Origin: Candidatus Poribacteria bacterium
GTDB lineage: Bacteria > Poribacteria > WGA-4E > WGA-3G
Direction: 5' to 3'
Assembly (NCBI GenBank): GCA_022823085.1
Contig: JAJDXV010000052.1
Coordinates: forward strand, 1-53,886
Length of the DNA: 53,886 bases
The notes under the pieces were generated by a model. The model was not told the origin of the DNA. It was given only the letters and a program-made list of their open reading frames with translations, and did no database searches. Positions 1 to 7,283 of the stretch are shown here, one piece after another; within the stretch, counting starts at the first letter, position 1; the number at the start of each line of letters is the position of its first letter. Both the position numbers and the translations under genes were made by a program.

Positions 1-145
1 CGACCTATCGTTTTAAGACAGACTTTGTGGCTGCCACGCCACGATACTGCGATATTTTACTGTAGTCAATAGTTTAACTTGTGGAGTGAACGCTGGCTAC
101 GCTTCGCACAAGCCCCATGCTTTAGCGGGGGGTTACTGACGTTTT
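1..145 (+). mobile_element. possible IS200/IS605 right-end remnant (TnpB tail)
   Basis: No intact gene is present. Positions 109-138 contain AAGCCCC, then GCTTTAGC, then GGGGGGTTAC, a small hairpin resembling the right ends (omega-RNA scaffold region) of IS605-type elements. The plus-strand frame ending at the TGA near 139 reads a Cys-Gly-Val and SHKPHAL tail that could be the decayed C-terminus of a TnpB. The element would begin outside the window, so this is a tentative call from motif resemblance only. Confidence 0.3.
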
Positions 146-156
146 TAGCCATTAAA

Positions 157-1149
157 TTAGAGTCCGTCATAAACGATGCTAATAACGAGCGTTGCGACCA
201 CTTCTAAACTTTTCGGACTACATTTATCGACCGTGTCTTCGATTGTGTGCCAGTATGGGTAATCGAAGTCGATGATATCTACCATCGGTATCCCGACCTT
301 GATGAGCGGTACGTGATCGTCCATAATTGCGGGTCCCAAACGTTGTTGGAAGGGTGCTAATCCGAGTGCTGCTGCGCGATTCCATATCGCTGCGGTAAAC
401 GCTTGGTTAGCGTTCCAAGAGTTCGCCTCTATCGGTAGCGTTAAATCCTTGTCGCCTACCATGTCTAAGAGAATCCCGTAGTCCGGTTTCCATTTACCGA
501 GGTTTCGTGCGAAGAATCGGGAACCGATAAACATGTCGTCAGCGGTTCTGCCGTAATCTTCACCATCGAAAAGGACGATAACAATCCGCCGGGGCGGTGG
601 GTGTGCCTTAAAGACCCGTGCGAGTTCGAGCAGGATGGCGACTCCGGATGCGCCATCGTTAGCTCCGAGGATCGGTATTTCCCGATTCTCAGGTTTCGGG
701 TCGTGGTCAGCGATGGGACGCGTATCCCAATGGGCAGCGAGTAGGAGTGTCTCTCCAGTCTCTCCCTTCCCAGTAACCGGTAGAGTCCCCGGTACGAACT
801 CCGCCAAAATATTGTTCAGGTGCAGCGTTTTAGTGCCTACCGTGTATTCGAGCGGTTGCAGTGCCACATTGTTCGCATATTTCTGGAGTTCCGTAAAGAG
901 ATAGTTCTGTGTCTCTCGATGTGCTGGTGACCCGGGGGGTCTCGGTCCGAATTCACACTGCTTTTCTAATATTGCAAATGCGCGTTGTGCACTGAAAGTT
1001 GCGTTCGCCTCGCGAGCGGTCCCCACCGTAGCCTGCGTTGTGCCTGTGGGTTCTACACTTCGGCTCTCGGGGTCCGGTTCTGCACACGCGATGCTCAGCA
1101 CACCGCAACAGAGATAGATTAAAAATCGTCGGAATGTTCGCGCGTTCAT
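157..1149 (-). CDS. M28-family zinc peptidase / glutaminyl-cyclase-like lipoprotein
   Basis: A 330-residue lipoprotein with an M28 / glutaminyl-peptide cyclotransferase-like catalytic domain. The N-terminus is a lipoprotein signal with lipobox LSIAC (Cys22). The metal-site motifs occur in family order: AAHWDTRP, GANDGASG, FDGEDYG, LLDMVGD and WHTIEDT, so the His/Asp/Glu/Asp/His zinc ligands appear intact. I chose the ATG at 1149 rather than the TTG just before it because the ATG overlaps the recR stop as TGATG, implying translational coupling at the end of the dnaX-ybaB-recR operon. The fold is clear. Whether it is an aminopeptidase or a glutaminyl cyclase is not decided; the WHTIEDT context favours the cyclase-like branch. 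Confidence 0.85.
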   Translation of the reverse strand: MNARTFRRFLIYLCCGVLSIACAEPDPESRSVEPTGTTQATVGTAREANATFSAQRAFAILEKQCEFGPRPPGSPAHRETQNYLFTELQKYANNVALQPLEYTVGTKTLHLNNILAEFVPGTLPVTGKGETGETLLLAAHWDTRPIADHDPKPENREIPILGANDGASGVAILLELARVFKAHPPPRRIVIVLFDGEDYGRTADDMFIGSRFFARNLGKWKPDYGILLDMVGDKDLTLPIEANSWNANQAFTAAIWNRAAALGLAPFQQRLGPAIMDDHVPLIKVGIPMVDIIDFDYPYWHTIEDTVDKCSPKSLEVVATLVISIVYDGL

Positions 1150-1763
1150 CAAGCTTTTCGCCTGCCTTCCAATGCTTTCGCAAGGGTTACTTCATCAATA
1201 TATTCCAAATCTCCGCCGACAGGGATTCCGTAAGCGATCCGCGTGACGGCGATATCAAACATCTCCAAGTGTTGTGTAAGATAGAGAGCCGTCGCTTGCC
1301 CTTCTGTTGTCCAATTCGTTGCGAGAATTACTTCCTGCACTGGCACTTCATTTTTAGCGGAATCCTTGATACGTTGAAAGAGTTTATTGATTCCGAGTTC
1401 CTCGGGTCCGGTGCCGTCTAAGGGTGACAGAACGCCGCCGAGGACATGATAGAGTCCGGTATAGCCGTTAGTCCTCTCAATCGCCCAGAGATCGTCAGAT
1501 TCTTCAACGACGCAGATTAACTGCTGGTTCCGGCGCGGGCTGGTACAGATATAGCACGGGTTCGTATCGGTAATCGTACCACAGACATCACAATAAGAGA
1601 GTTGCTGTTTTACCTGTGCGATCGCTTCCGCAATTTGGGCGGTTTCAGTTTCAGGCAGTTTCAGCATAAAAAACGCTAATCGCTGTGCTGTTTTCTGACC
1701 GATCGTCGGGAGTTTTTGGAGCTCAGTAATGAGCCGCGCCAGCGGTTTCGGGTATTCTTGCAT
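1149..1763 (-). CDS. recR: recombination mediator RecR
   Basis: RecR, 204 residues, the usual family length. With RecO it loads RecA on gapped DNA. The order is an N-terminal helix-hairpin-helix region (KLPTIGQKTAQRLA, residues 18-30), a four-cysteine zinc finger (Cys58, 61, 70, 73) and a Toprim domain beginning at ICVVEE with the acidic EESDD cluster. An open frame runs further upstream to 1820, but that extension is translated repeat sequence from the intergenic CCAGTTACC repeats, so I use the ATG at 1763. It lies downstream of ybaB and dnaX on the same strand, the conserved dnaX-ybaB-recR order, and its stop overlaps the start of the M28 peptidase gene by one base. Confidence 0.97.
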   Translation of the reverse strand: MQEYPKPLARLITELQKLPTIGQKTAQRLAFFMLKLPETETAQIAEAIAQVKQQLSYCDVCGTITDTNPCYICTSPRRNQQLICVVEESDDLWAIERTNGYTGLYHVLGGVLSPLDGTGPEELGINKLFQRIKDSAKNEVPVQEVILATNWTTEGQATALYLTQHLEMFDIAVTRIAYGIPVGGDLEYIDEVTLAKALEGRRKA

Positions 1764-1778
1764 TTTTTTCAAGTTACC

Positions 1779-1857
1779 AGTTGCCAGTTGCCAGTTACCA
1801 GAAACATTTGATGCATCCAATCAACCTCTTAACTGGTAACTGGCCACTGGTTACTGT
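1779..1857. repeat. intergenic CCAGTTRCC repeats, recR-ybaB gap
   Basis: The gap holds tandem copies of a roughly 8-base unit (TTACCAG, TTGCCAG) on one side and the inverted forms AACTGGTAAC and CTGGCCACTGGTTACTG on the other. The string AACTGGCCACTGGTTACTGT recurs at about 2270 in the ybaB-dnaX gap. Function unknown. The arms could pair in RNA. Confidence 0.7.
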
Positions 1858-1858
1858 G

Positions 1859-2167
1859 TTACGGGAGTCCTGGAATTTTCAGGCCGCCGGTTAATTTGCT
1901 CATTTCTGCGGACATCAATTCCTGGGATTGTTGCAGTGCTTCGTTAACTGCTGCGACAATCAAATCTTCAAGCATTTCGGTATCTTCTGGGTCAACGACT
2001 TCCGGTGTAATCCGGAGTGAAATAACCTCTTGCTGCCCGTTGACGACGGCGGTTACCATACCACCACCGACGGTTGCTTCAACGGTTCGGTTTGCAAGTT
2101 CTTCACGGATTTCAAGCATCCGTTTCTGCATCTGTTGCGCCTGTTTCATCAGGTCATTCATTTTCAT
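1859..2167 (-). CDS. ybaB: YbaB/EbfC nucleoid-associated protein
   Basis: A 102-residue YbaB/EbfC family DNA-binding protein, normal length. The N-terminal helix is rich in Met, Gln and Lys (MKQAQQMQKRM), followed by the family core (VGGGMVTAVVNGQQEV) and a C-terminal helix (VAAVNEALQQSQELM) ending in GGLKIPGLP. Family members are small homodimers that bind DNA and are almost always encoded between dnaX and recR, as here. They are thought to act in chromosome organisation or recombination together with RecR, but the precise role is not established. No internal anomaly is seen. Confidence 0.96.
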   Translation of the reverse strand: MKMNDLMKQAQQMQKRMLEIREELANRTVEATVGGGMVTAVVNGQQEVISLRITPEVVDPEDTEMLEDLIVAAVNEALQQSQELMSAEMSKLTGGLKIPGLP

Positions 2168-2189
2168 ATTTTAAACTTTCCTTGCGGAG

Positions 2190-2296
2190 AAGTAACCAGT
2201 ACCCAGTACGCTACGCTTCCAGTACCCAGTTAAGAGGTGTTCGGATAACACAGTGTTTTCTTTACCTTGTAACTGGCCACTGGTTACTGTCTCAGT
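2190..2296. repeat. intergenic repeats, ybaB-dnaX gap
   Basis: Direct repeats of CCAGTACCCAGT at about 2198-2230 are followed by AACTGGCCACTGGTTACTGT, a second copy of the sequence found between recR and ybaB. No gene is visible in this gap. Confidence 0.65.
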
Positions 2297-2298
2297 TG

Positions 2299-4092
2299 TT
2301 ATTGGGTTTCGAGAACCTCAGCCTCAAACAGCTCGAGTGCTGTTTTGAGCTGCGGATCGTCTTGTGCTTCAATTTTCCGCATGAGTGGTGTCTTTCGTTT
2401 GTCTTTCTCTGTTCCGTCTTGAGAAGATTCTGCTTCGGTCGTCGTGTCTAACGGAACCAGTTTGATATTCACTGGAAGACCGACTTCCTGTGTGATAGCA
2501 TCGGCAATCATCTTCGTCTCGTCCTCAGCGACCATAGAGAGATACGAGCGTGAGCACGCGATTGTAACGGTGTCCGTACCGTTCACAGTCGGTACAGATT
2601 TGTCTAACAAGCCGATTCTGATTTTCATTGATGTGACTTTTGACTTGACATCCTCCCAGAATAGCGGTAGGTCCTTAAGATCGCGTGTGGCTGTCTGGGT
2701 TAGTGAAGTGGGGGTAGCGGATGCCGGGGGTGAGACGGGCGTTTCGGATTTCGCCGCGCGTGTTGTGTTTGTGCTGTTATTTTCTGAATCGGGTCGGCTT
2801 GAGAATAGCGGTTCTTGACTTTTCGGAACGGATGTCTGTGCGGATGCGTTCTGTTCATCCGGTGGCTGAGAAGCTGACGTTGGTATCTGTTGTCTCTGCG
2901 GTGCTAAAATTCCGGCGGTATCCAGTTTATGCTCAAGTTCGGAGAGTTTATCGACGATCTCTTGGAGCGGAATTCCTTCTTCAATCGAGTTCATCTGAAT
3001 AAACGCGGCCTCTAATTGGAGTTGCGGGTAGCCGTACGTTTTGATGTCGCGGTCGGTCTGCATCAAAATCTTGATAATCCGTGAGAGCCGGTTCACCGAT
3101 ACTTGTTCCGATTTCTGCTTGAGTTCTGGCAGGTCTGACTTCGGACTCTGAATCAGTTCGCTTAAACCGTCGTCGATTGCCAAGAGTCGCAGGTCTCGAA
3201 AGTAAGCGACCAATTGATCGAGACATTGCGACAGGTCTGTTCCCTGTTTCGCGAGGTTGTTGAGCGTTTTTAGGCTCTTTGCGAGGTCCCTCGCTATAAT
3301 CGCGGCTGTGAGTTCTCGGAGGAGCGCACTTGAGCCGAGTCCGATGATCTGTTCGACCGCTGCGACCGTTAATTCTTTACCGGCAGAGGAGACGAGACGT
3401 TCCAATAGGTTCTCAGCGTCGCGTAAACAGCCTTCAGATTGACGGGTGATAAGCGTCAGTACATCGTTATCGGCGGAGACCTCTTCGGTTTCGGAGATCA
3501 GTTGTAACCGTTCGATAATTTTTTCATGTTCGAGGTGCCGGAAATCGAAGTCTTGACAGCGGGAGCTGATCGTTTTCGGGATTTTGGCGTGTTCTGTGGT
3601 TGCCATGATGAAGATAACGTGTGGCGGCGGTTCTTCAAGCGTTTTAAGCAGGGCGTTGAACCCCTCCGTTGTGAGCATGTGTACTTCATCGATGATATAG
3701 ATTTTGTAGGTACAGGTGGCGGGTGAGAGTTTTACGTTTTCGCGAAGGTCTCTGATTGTATCGATACCGCGATTGGAGGCGGCATCCATTTCAAGGACAT
3801 CGAGTGCCCTGCCTTGCGAAATTTCTTCACAGAAGACGCATTGGTTACAAGGTTCCGCGGTTTGGCTGGTGTCGAATTCGGTGTTTTGGTTACGGTTCGG
3901 GCAGTTGACAGCTTTTGCGAGGATACGAGCGACGGTTGTTTTGCCGGTGCCGCGGGGTCCCCAGAAAAGATAGGCGTGTCCGACGCGTTCAGACAGAATC
4001 TGATTTTTTAGTGTTGTGGTAACGTGCTCCTGTCCGACAACGTCACTGAAGTTTTGTGGACGCCATCTTTGGGCGAGAACCTCGTAAGACAT
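2299..4092 (-). CDS. dnaX: DNA polymerase III subunit gamma/tau
   Basis: Clamp-loader ATPase of 597 residues. Residues 1-370 are the AAA+ module: VGQEHV near the start, Walker A GPRGTGKTTVA, four zinc-binding cysteines (VNCP followed by EPCNQCVFC), Walker B IIDEVHML and the sensor ISSRCQDF. Residues about 390-460 are a Ser/Thr/Pro/Gln-rich linker, and the C-terminal part is a tau-like domain. The length suits a full tau. I did not identify a convincing slippery site for a programmed frameshift. The gene lies 74 bases downstream of the SRP RNA and heads the dnaX-ybaB-recR operon. Confidence 0.97.
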   Translation of the reverse strand: MSYEVLAQRWRPQNFSDVVGQEHVTTTLKNQILSERVGHAYLFWGPRGTGKTTVARILAKAVNCPNRNQNTEFDTSQTAEPCNQCVFCEEISQGRALDVLEMDAASNRGIDTIRDLRENVKLSPATCTYKIYIIDEVHMLTTEGFNALLKTLEEPPPHVIFIMATTEHAKIPKTISSRCQDFDFRHLEHEKIIERLQLISETEEVSADNDVLTLITRQSEGCLRDAENLLERLVSSAGKELTVAAVEQIIGLGSSALLRELTAAIIARDLAKSLKTLNNLAKQGTDLSQCLDQLVAYFRDLRLLAIDDGLSELIQSPKSDLPELKQKSEQVSVNRLSRIIKILMQTDRDIKTYGYPQLQLEAAFIQMNSIEEGIPLQEIVDKLSELEHKLDTAGILAPQRQQIPTSASQPPDEQNASAQTSVPKSQEPLFSSRPDSENNSTNTTRAAKSETPVSPPASATPTSLTQTATRDLKDLPLFWEDVKSKVTSMKIRIGLLDKSVPTVNGTDTVTIACSRSYLSMVAEDETKMIADAITQEVGLPVNIKLVPLDTTTEAESSQDGTEKDKRKTPLMRKIEAQDDPQLKTALELFEAEVLETQ

Positions 4093-4165
4093 TGCGAATC
4101 CTCTCTCATAGGTTTAGGTCGGGGGACCGGACGCGGACAGCCGTGTTGATACGCCGAAAAAATGA

Positions 4166-4430
4166 CTATGCACCCAGCGTTGACAAATTCCTCCAAGCGT
4201 TGCCCGCGTCGTTGGCTCAGGTCAGGCACCCTTGCGTCACACGCGCAACTCATCTACCGCTGCTTCCTTCCGGACCTGACGGGGTTCGACAAGTGCTCGT
4301 TGCTCAAGACCCAACCATCAACACTACGTGCGCGGGACAGACCTCACAGAAACAGGCCGCATACCGGGGGTTCAGTCCTGCTTTAGCGGATTGCAGATAC
4401 AGGGCACCGCTACCTCCCCACCTAGCATAG
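4166..4430 (-). ncRNA. ffs: signal recognition particle RNA, large (Alu-containing) type
   Basis: On the minus strand the universally conserved domain IV loop is clear: GTCAGGTCCGGAAGGAAGC at about 4265-4285. Upstream lie GGGGAGGTAGCGGTGCCCTG and GCAATCCGCT, which match the 5' Alu domain of Bacillus-type 6S/scRNA. The ends pair: CTATGC at 4430-4425 with GCATAG at 4171-4166, giving a transcript of about 265 nt. A run of six Ts follows at once (4158-4163), consistent with termination. This is the long form, not the 4.5S form of enterobacteria. It sits between tRNA-Ser(GGA) and dnaX, as in Bacillus. Confidence 0.95.
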
Positions 4431-4457
4431 TCAAGGCTCAATTATATGTAAAAAAAC

Positions 4458-4549
4458 TGGCGGAGAGAGTGGGATTCGAACCCACGGTACTGCAAAACAG
4501 CACACATGATTTCCAGTCATGCCAGTTCAACCAACTCCTGCATCTCTCC
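4458..4549 (-). tRNA. tRNA-Ser(GGA)
   Basis: The acceptor arms GGAGAGA and TCTCTCC pair. The anticodon stem-loop is CATGA, CTGGAAA, TCATG, giving anticodon GGA for UCC/UCU. A long class II variable arm and a GGTTCGAATCC T loop are present. The discriminator is G and CCA is encoded at 4458-4460. It is the last tRNA before the SRP RNA. Confidence 0.95.
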
Positions 4550-4592
4550 GGATTATAGTTTTCGGTTATTAGTTAGCGAGTACGCATAAGTA

Positions 4593-4663
4593 TGGAGCAG
4601 ACGGGATTTGAACCCGACCTCATCCGTGCGAGGGATGCACTCTCCCAACTGAGCTACTGCCCC
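4593..4663 (-). tRNA. tRNA-Ala(CGC)
   Basis: The acceptor is GGGGCAG paired with CTGCTCC and the D arm is GCTCAGTTGGGAGAGT. The anticodon stem-loop CATCC, CTCGCAC, GGATG gives CGC for codon GCG. The T loop is GGGTTCAAATCCC. The variable region looks short (about 3 nt), giving a 71-nt molecule. CCA is not encoded. Confidence 0.93.
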
Positions 4664-4715
4664 AAAAAAACATCAATTGATACTTCTGCGTGAAGTCCGA
4701 TGGACCTACGCTGAA

Positions 4716-4800
4716 CGGAGAGAGTGGGATTCGAACCCACGGTGACTTGCGCCACAACAGTTTTCGAGACTGTCCAGTTCAACCACTCCTGCATCTCTCC
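4716..4800 (-). tRNA. tRNA-Ser(CGA)
   Basis: A class II tRNA with acceptor GGAGAGA/TCTCTCC. The anticodon stem-loop ACAGT, CTCGAAA, ACTGT gives CGA for codon UCG. The long variable arm GTGGCGCAAGTCAC forms its own stem. Discriminator G, no encoded CCA. It lies between tadA and tRNA-Ala(CGC). Confidence 0.94.
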
Positions 4801-4863
4801 ACATTTAGCGAGGAAGCGCGTAAGTCCTATAAATTCTATAACGATGCGGTACGCGTTTAAGGT

Positions 4864-5343
4864 TCACTTATTTGGTGGACGGCGGCGTTGCTGAAAAAAA
4901 GATTTCAGAAGCGCGCTACTCTCGTCCGCCAATACACCCCTGACCAATTCGACCCGATGGTTCAATCGTTCATCTTCGAGGATGTTGTAAAGGGTGCCGG
5001 CTGCCCCGGCTTTTGGGTCGCTTGCGGCGTAAACGACTTTCGGAATACGCGCTAACACAATCGCCCCGGCGCACATCGCGCACGGTTCTAACGTCACATA
5101 AAGCGTCGTATCTGTGAACCGCCAGTTCCCAATTTCTTTAGATGCCGTCTGTATTGCAAGCATCTCCGCGTGAGCGATCGGACTGCCGGACGCTTCACGT
5201 AGGTTATACGCTTCAGCGATAGGGACATCTTCACGCACAAGAATCGCGCCGACCGGTACTTCACCTTCGTCGGACGCTTTCCGTGCTAATGCAAGTGCCT
5301 GTGCCATCCAGAAACGGTCGCGATCCACATTCTGTCCAGTCAT
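4864..5343 (-). CDS. tadA: tRNA(adenine34) deaminase TadA
   Basis: A 159-residue tRNA-specific adenosine deaminase that converts A34 to inosine in tRNA-Arg(ACG). The zinc and catalytic motifs are intact: His58-Ala-Glu60 and Pro87-Cys88-Ala-Met-Cys91, within TLEPCAMCAGAI. The length matches the family. The gene lies 17 bases downstream of tRNA-Arg(ACG), its expected substrate, and upstream of tRNA-Ser(CGA), so enzyme and substrate are probably made from one primary transcript. The tadA-SRP RNA-dnaX neighbourhood is conserved in other bacteria. I use the ATG at 5343, directly before TGQNVDRDRF. Confidence 0.97.
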   Translation of the reverse strand: MTGQNVDRDRFWMAQALALARKASDEGEVPVGAILVREDVPIAEAYNLREASGSPIAHAEMLAIQTASKEIGNWRFTDTTLYVTLEPCAMCAGAIVLARIPKVVYAASDPKAGAAGTLYNILEDERLNHRVELVRGVLADESSALLKSFFQQRRRPPNK

Positions 5344-5360
5344 GAGATATAGATATTAAA

Positions 5361-5434
5361 AGCGCCTGAGAGGATTCGAACCCCTGGCCTTCTGATCCGT
5401 AGTCAGATGCTCTAATCCACTGAGCTACAGGCGC
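5361..5434 (-). tRNA. tRNA-Arg(ACG)
   Basis: The acceptor is GCGCCTG paired with CAGGCGC. The anticodon stem-loop TCTGA, CTACGGA, TCAGA gives ACG, which requires A34-to-inosine editing to read CGU, CGC and CGA. The discriminator base appears to be T and CCA is not encoded. It immediately precedes tadA. Confidence 0.95.
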
Positions 5435-5500
5435 GTACTGTCTGGTATTGAAGCACCCGATACGGTTTTCTTCCGGCACGGGTCCTATTGCGAAAAAAAA

Positions 5501-5585
5501 CGGAGAGGGTGGGATTCGAACCCACGATGGCTTTCGCCATAACTGCTTAGCAGGCAGTCCAGTTCAACCACTCCTGCACCTCTCC
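5501..5585 (-). tRNA. tRNA-Ser(GCT)
   Basis: A class II tRNA with acceptor GGAGAGG/CCTCTCC. The anticodon stem-loop ACTGC, CTGCTAA, GCAGT gives GCT for AGC/AGU. Its variable arm, ATGGCGAAAGCCAT, is identical to that of the neighbouring tRNA-Ser(TGA), pointing to common descent by duplication. CCA is not encoded. Confidence 0.95.
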
Positions 5586-5593
5586 ATATAATG

Positions 5594-5681
5594 TGGCGGT
5601 GGGAGTAGGATTCGAACCCACGATGGCTTTCGCCATAACGGTTTTCAAGACCGCCGCTTTCGTCCACTCAGCCATCCCACC
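5594..5681 (-). tRNA. tRNA-Ser(TGA)
   Basis: First tRNA of the cluster. The acceptor is GGTGGGA/TCCCACC. The anticodon stem-loop GCGGT, CTTGAAA, ACCGT gives TGA for UCA. It has a long variable arm and CCA is encoded at 5594-5596. It lies about 30 bases downstream of a near-consensus promoter. Confidence 0.95.
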
Positions 5682-5714
5682 ATGTTGCGCGTTTCCTAAC
5701 GATTGTCCATATAT

Positions 5715-5743
5715 ATTATACACCATCGAAAAAGCCTTGTCAA
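5715..5743 (-). promoter_or_regulatory. sigma-70 promoter of the tRNA/tadA/SRP RNA/dnaX locus
   Basis: On the minus strand TTGACA (5743-5738), a 17-base spacer and TATAAT (5720-5715) form a perfect consensus promoter facing tRNA-Ser(TGA). It suits a stable-RNA cluster. Transcription should start near 5708. Confidence 0.9.
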
Positions 5744-5847
5744 GTTAATATTTCAAATTTTCATAGGGATTTAGTTTTAACTCTGGGCGTCGAAAATTGG
5801 CGCGAAAAATCGAAAACTGAATCGTGCTGTCATGAAAAAGATTCTAA

Positions 5848-5876
5848 TAGACAACCGACAGTCTCTACGCTATAAT
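5848..5876 (+). promoter_or_regulatory. predicted sigma-70 promoter upstream of the membrane hydrolase
   Basis: TAGACA (5848-5853), a 17-base spacer and TATAAT (5871-5876). It fires divergently from the tRNA promoter. The expected leader of about 90 nt would include the structured element at 5896-5971. Confidence 0.65.
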
Positions 5877-5895
5877 GGTACATAGTTCTATGCTT

Positions 5896-5971
5896 AATTG
5901 GGTACCCTTAACAGTGTGAATGCCTATGACAGGCATCCACACTGGCACGCCCTAACAGGTTATGCGACAAA
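5896..5971 (+). repeat. structured leader element, copy 1
   Basis: About 76 bases roughly 80 percent identical by eye to 8031-8108. The core is a hairpin: AGTGTG-A-ATGCC pairs with GGCAT-C-CACACT around a TATGACA loop. The conserved tail is CTGGCAC, CCTAACAGGTTATG, then ACAAA. It ends just before the start codon of the membrane hydrolase. It is either a dispersed repeat or a shared cis-acting RNA. Confidence 0.6.
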
Positions 5972-5972
5972 G

Positions 5973-6545
5973 ATGACGACACATTCGCACGCCATCTTAA
6001 ACATGGCACTCCTTTCAAAACGGGACAAACCGTTCCTTCACGTCTACGCCTTCATCGGCGCGGTGCTGCCCGACCTACCGATATTCGTCTTCTTCATCAT
6101 CGAAAGCGTTATCCGCAAAACACCGGAACGCGAACTCTGGGGTACCCTATACTTCACGGAATCGTGGCAGAATTTTTTCGACATCTTCAACGCCATTCCA
6201 TTCATCCTGATCCTGTTAGGGCTCGGGTATTACCTCCTGAACTCCGAGCGTGTAACCGTCTTGGCGTGGAGCCTGCTCATCCACTGCGGTTTCGACTTCC
6301 TGACGCATCACGACGACGGGCACCATCACTTTTTTCCGCTCTCCGACTTCGTCTTTGAGAGTCCGATCTCGTATTGGGATCGCAATCACCACGCCGGTAT
6401 TTTCGCACCGATAGCGCGCGTCGTTTTCCTCATCGCCTCCATCTACCTCTACCGGAGACTGAAGACCCGACTCGCACGGTGGTGCCTGATCGCTGTGAAC
6501 ATCCTGTTCGTCGCTTCCTATCTACTCTTCTTCCTTAACAATTGA
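5973..6545 (+). CDS. membrane-bound metal-dependent hydrolase-like protein (YdjM/DUF457-like)
   Basis: A 190-residue integral membrane protein resembling the LexA-regulated YdjM/YbcI membrane hydrolase family. Visible features are an N-terminal THSHAILNMAL, a PDLP motif after the first hydrophobic stretch (AFIGAVLPDLP), and a His/Asp-rich cluster, HCGFDFLTHHDDGHHHFFPLS, where metal ligands would lie. Four or five hydrophobic segments follow one another to the C-terminus. The open frame begins earlier at 5898, but that part is the translated leader repeat, so I use the ATG at 5973. Function is known only at family level and the substrate is unknown. Confidence 0.6.
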   Translation: MTTHSHAILNMALLSKRDKPFLHVYAFIGAVLPDLPIFVFFIIESVIRKTPERELWGTLYFTESWQNFFDIFNAIPFILILLGLGYYLLNSERVTVLAWSLLIHCGFDFLTHHDDGHHHFFPLSDFVFESPISYWDRNHHAGIFAPIARVVFLIASIYLYRRLKTRLARWCLIAVNILFVASYLLFFLNN

Positions 6546-6661
6546 ATGACCCTGGTTCGGATCGCGGTTTTCCTTGAATGCTCTCATCAGATATGCTACA
6601 GTTTTAAGAAGTAAAGGCAACGGTGTCTTTGAACATTTAAAACCGATTTTGAGGATAAGGC

Positions 6662-6877
6662 ATGAACAAGCGATCCTATAGACGATACCGAAAATCGAGA
6701 CGATGGCAAACCAAACGCCGGACGATTTTAAAACGCGCTGGATATAAATGTCGAAAGTGCGGAAGGAGACATGCAACACAGGTGCATCATGAAACCTATA
6801 GACGTATCGGTAGAGAACGGCTTAGCGATCTGACTGCGGTATGTGGCGGGTGCCATAAACGGATTCATGGGAAGTAG
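6662..6877 (+). CDS. small HNH nuclease-like protein
   Basis: A 71-residue basic protein with a compact HNH zinc-finger nuclease motif: Cys30-x2-Cys33, His42-His43, Cys61-x2-Cys64-His65 and His69. The N-terminal 25 residues are almost all Arg, Lys, Tyr and Ser and probably bind nucleic acid. A ribosome binding site, AGGATAAGG, precedes the ATG. No methylase, phage or homing context surrounds it, so its role cannot be stated. It could be a free-standing HNH gene or part of an immunity or mobile element that decayed nearby. Confidence 0.75.
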   Translation: MNKRSYRRYRKSRRWQTKRRTILKRAGYKCRKCGRRHATQVHHETYRRIGRERLSDLTAVCGGCHKRIHGK

Positions 6878-7162
6878 AGGCGTTCTTTGACACTAATACG
6901 AACTATAACTAAAGGAGGGTACTATTGTGGAAGAGAATAGAGAGTTAAGTGATCCTATAGCCCTGTTAATAAAAGTGCAAGATAAGAAAAAAGGTAGCGG
7001 GTTCTTCGTCAGCAGAGATTTAATTGCAACAAATATTCACGTTGTTGCGAAAGGTACATCAGTTTCCGCAGAGTTAGTGGGTGCTAATGCTGTGTACACG
7101 GTTGAGGAAGTCGTAGCATTTGATGCAAGAAATGATCTCGTCATTAACAAGGTGATAGATGA

Positions 7163-7283
7163 TAGGACTTACGCATTCCGCCTTAAAGTCCCCCTGATAA
7201 GGGGGATTGAGGGGGTTTACAGGATAAAAATTACCGCTTTTGCGTCTAAATGTCCGATTTTTGCCCAATTTGCGTAAGTCCTA
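7163..7283 (+). mobile_element. MITE, TAGGACTTACGCA family, copy 1
   Basis: A 121-bp element with perfect 13-bp terminal inverted repeats: TAGGACTTACGCA at 7163-7175 and TGCGTAAGTCCTA at 7271-7283. It is flanked by a 6-bp target duplication AGATGA (7157-7162 and 7284-7289). It carries no gene. Inside it lies a copy of the CCCCCTGATAAGGGGG palindromic repeat. Confidence 0.9.
7182..7220. repeat. CCCCTGATAAGGGG palindromic repeat, copy 1
   Basis: The sequence CTTAAAGTCCCCCTGATAAG and the following GGGGATTGAGGGGGTTTAC form a palindromic core plus a G-rich arm. Related copies lie inside a coding sequence at 9399-9428 and intergenically at 31340-31392. Confidence 0.7.

Noticed and set aside
1764..1820. 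Longer recR start
   Set aside because: The extra 19 residues are translated CCAGTTACC repeats; the family N-terminus begins at MQEYPKPL.
2640..2820. Programmed frameshift site in dnaX
   Set aside because: No clear A-rich slippery heptamer with a following stem-loop was found by eye.
4056..4430. Plus-strand open frames of 74-124 codons downstream of the dnaX start
   Set aside because: They lie opposite the SRP RNA and show no protein-like features; the RNA gene explains the sequence.
4806..4830. GCGTAAGTCCTATA near tRNA-Ser(CGA) as a fifth MITE
   Set aside because: Only one end is present, with no inverted partner or target duplication in reach.
5261..5667. Minus-strand open frames of 60-72 codons in the tRNA cluster
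   Set aside because: They are translations of tRNA-Arg(ACG) and the two tRNA-Ser genes, with GFESY/GFESH peptides from the GGTTCGAATCC loop.
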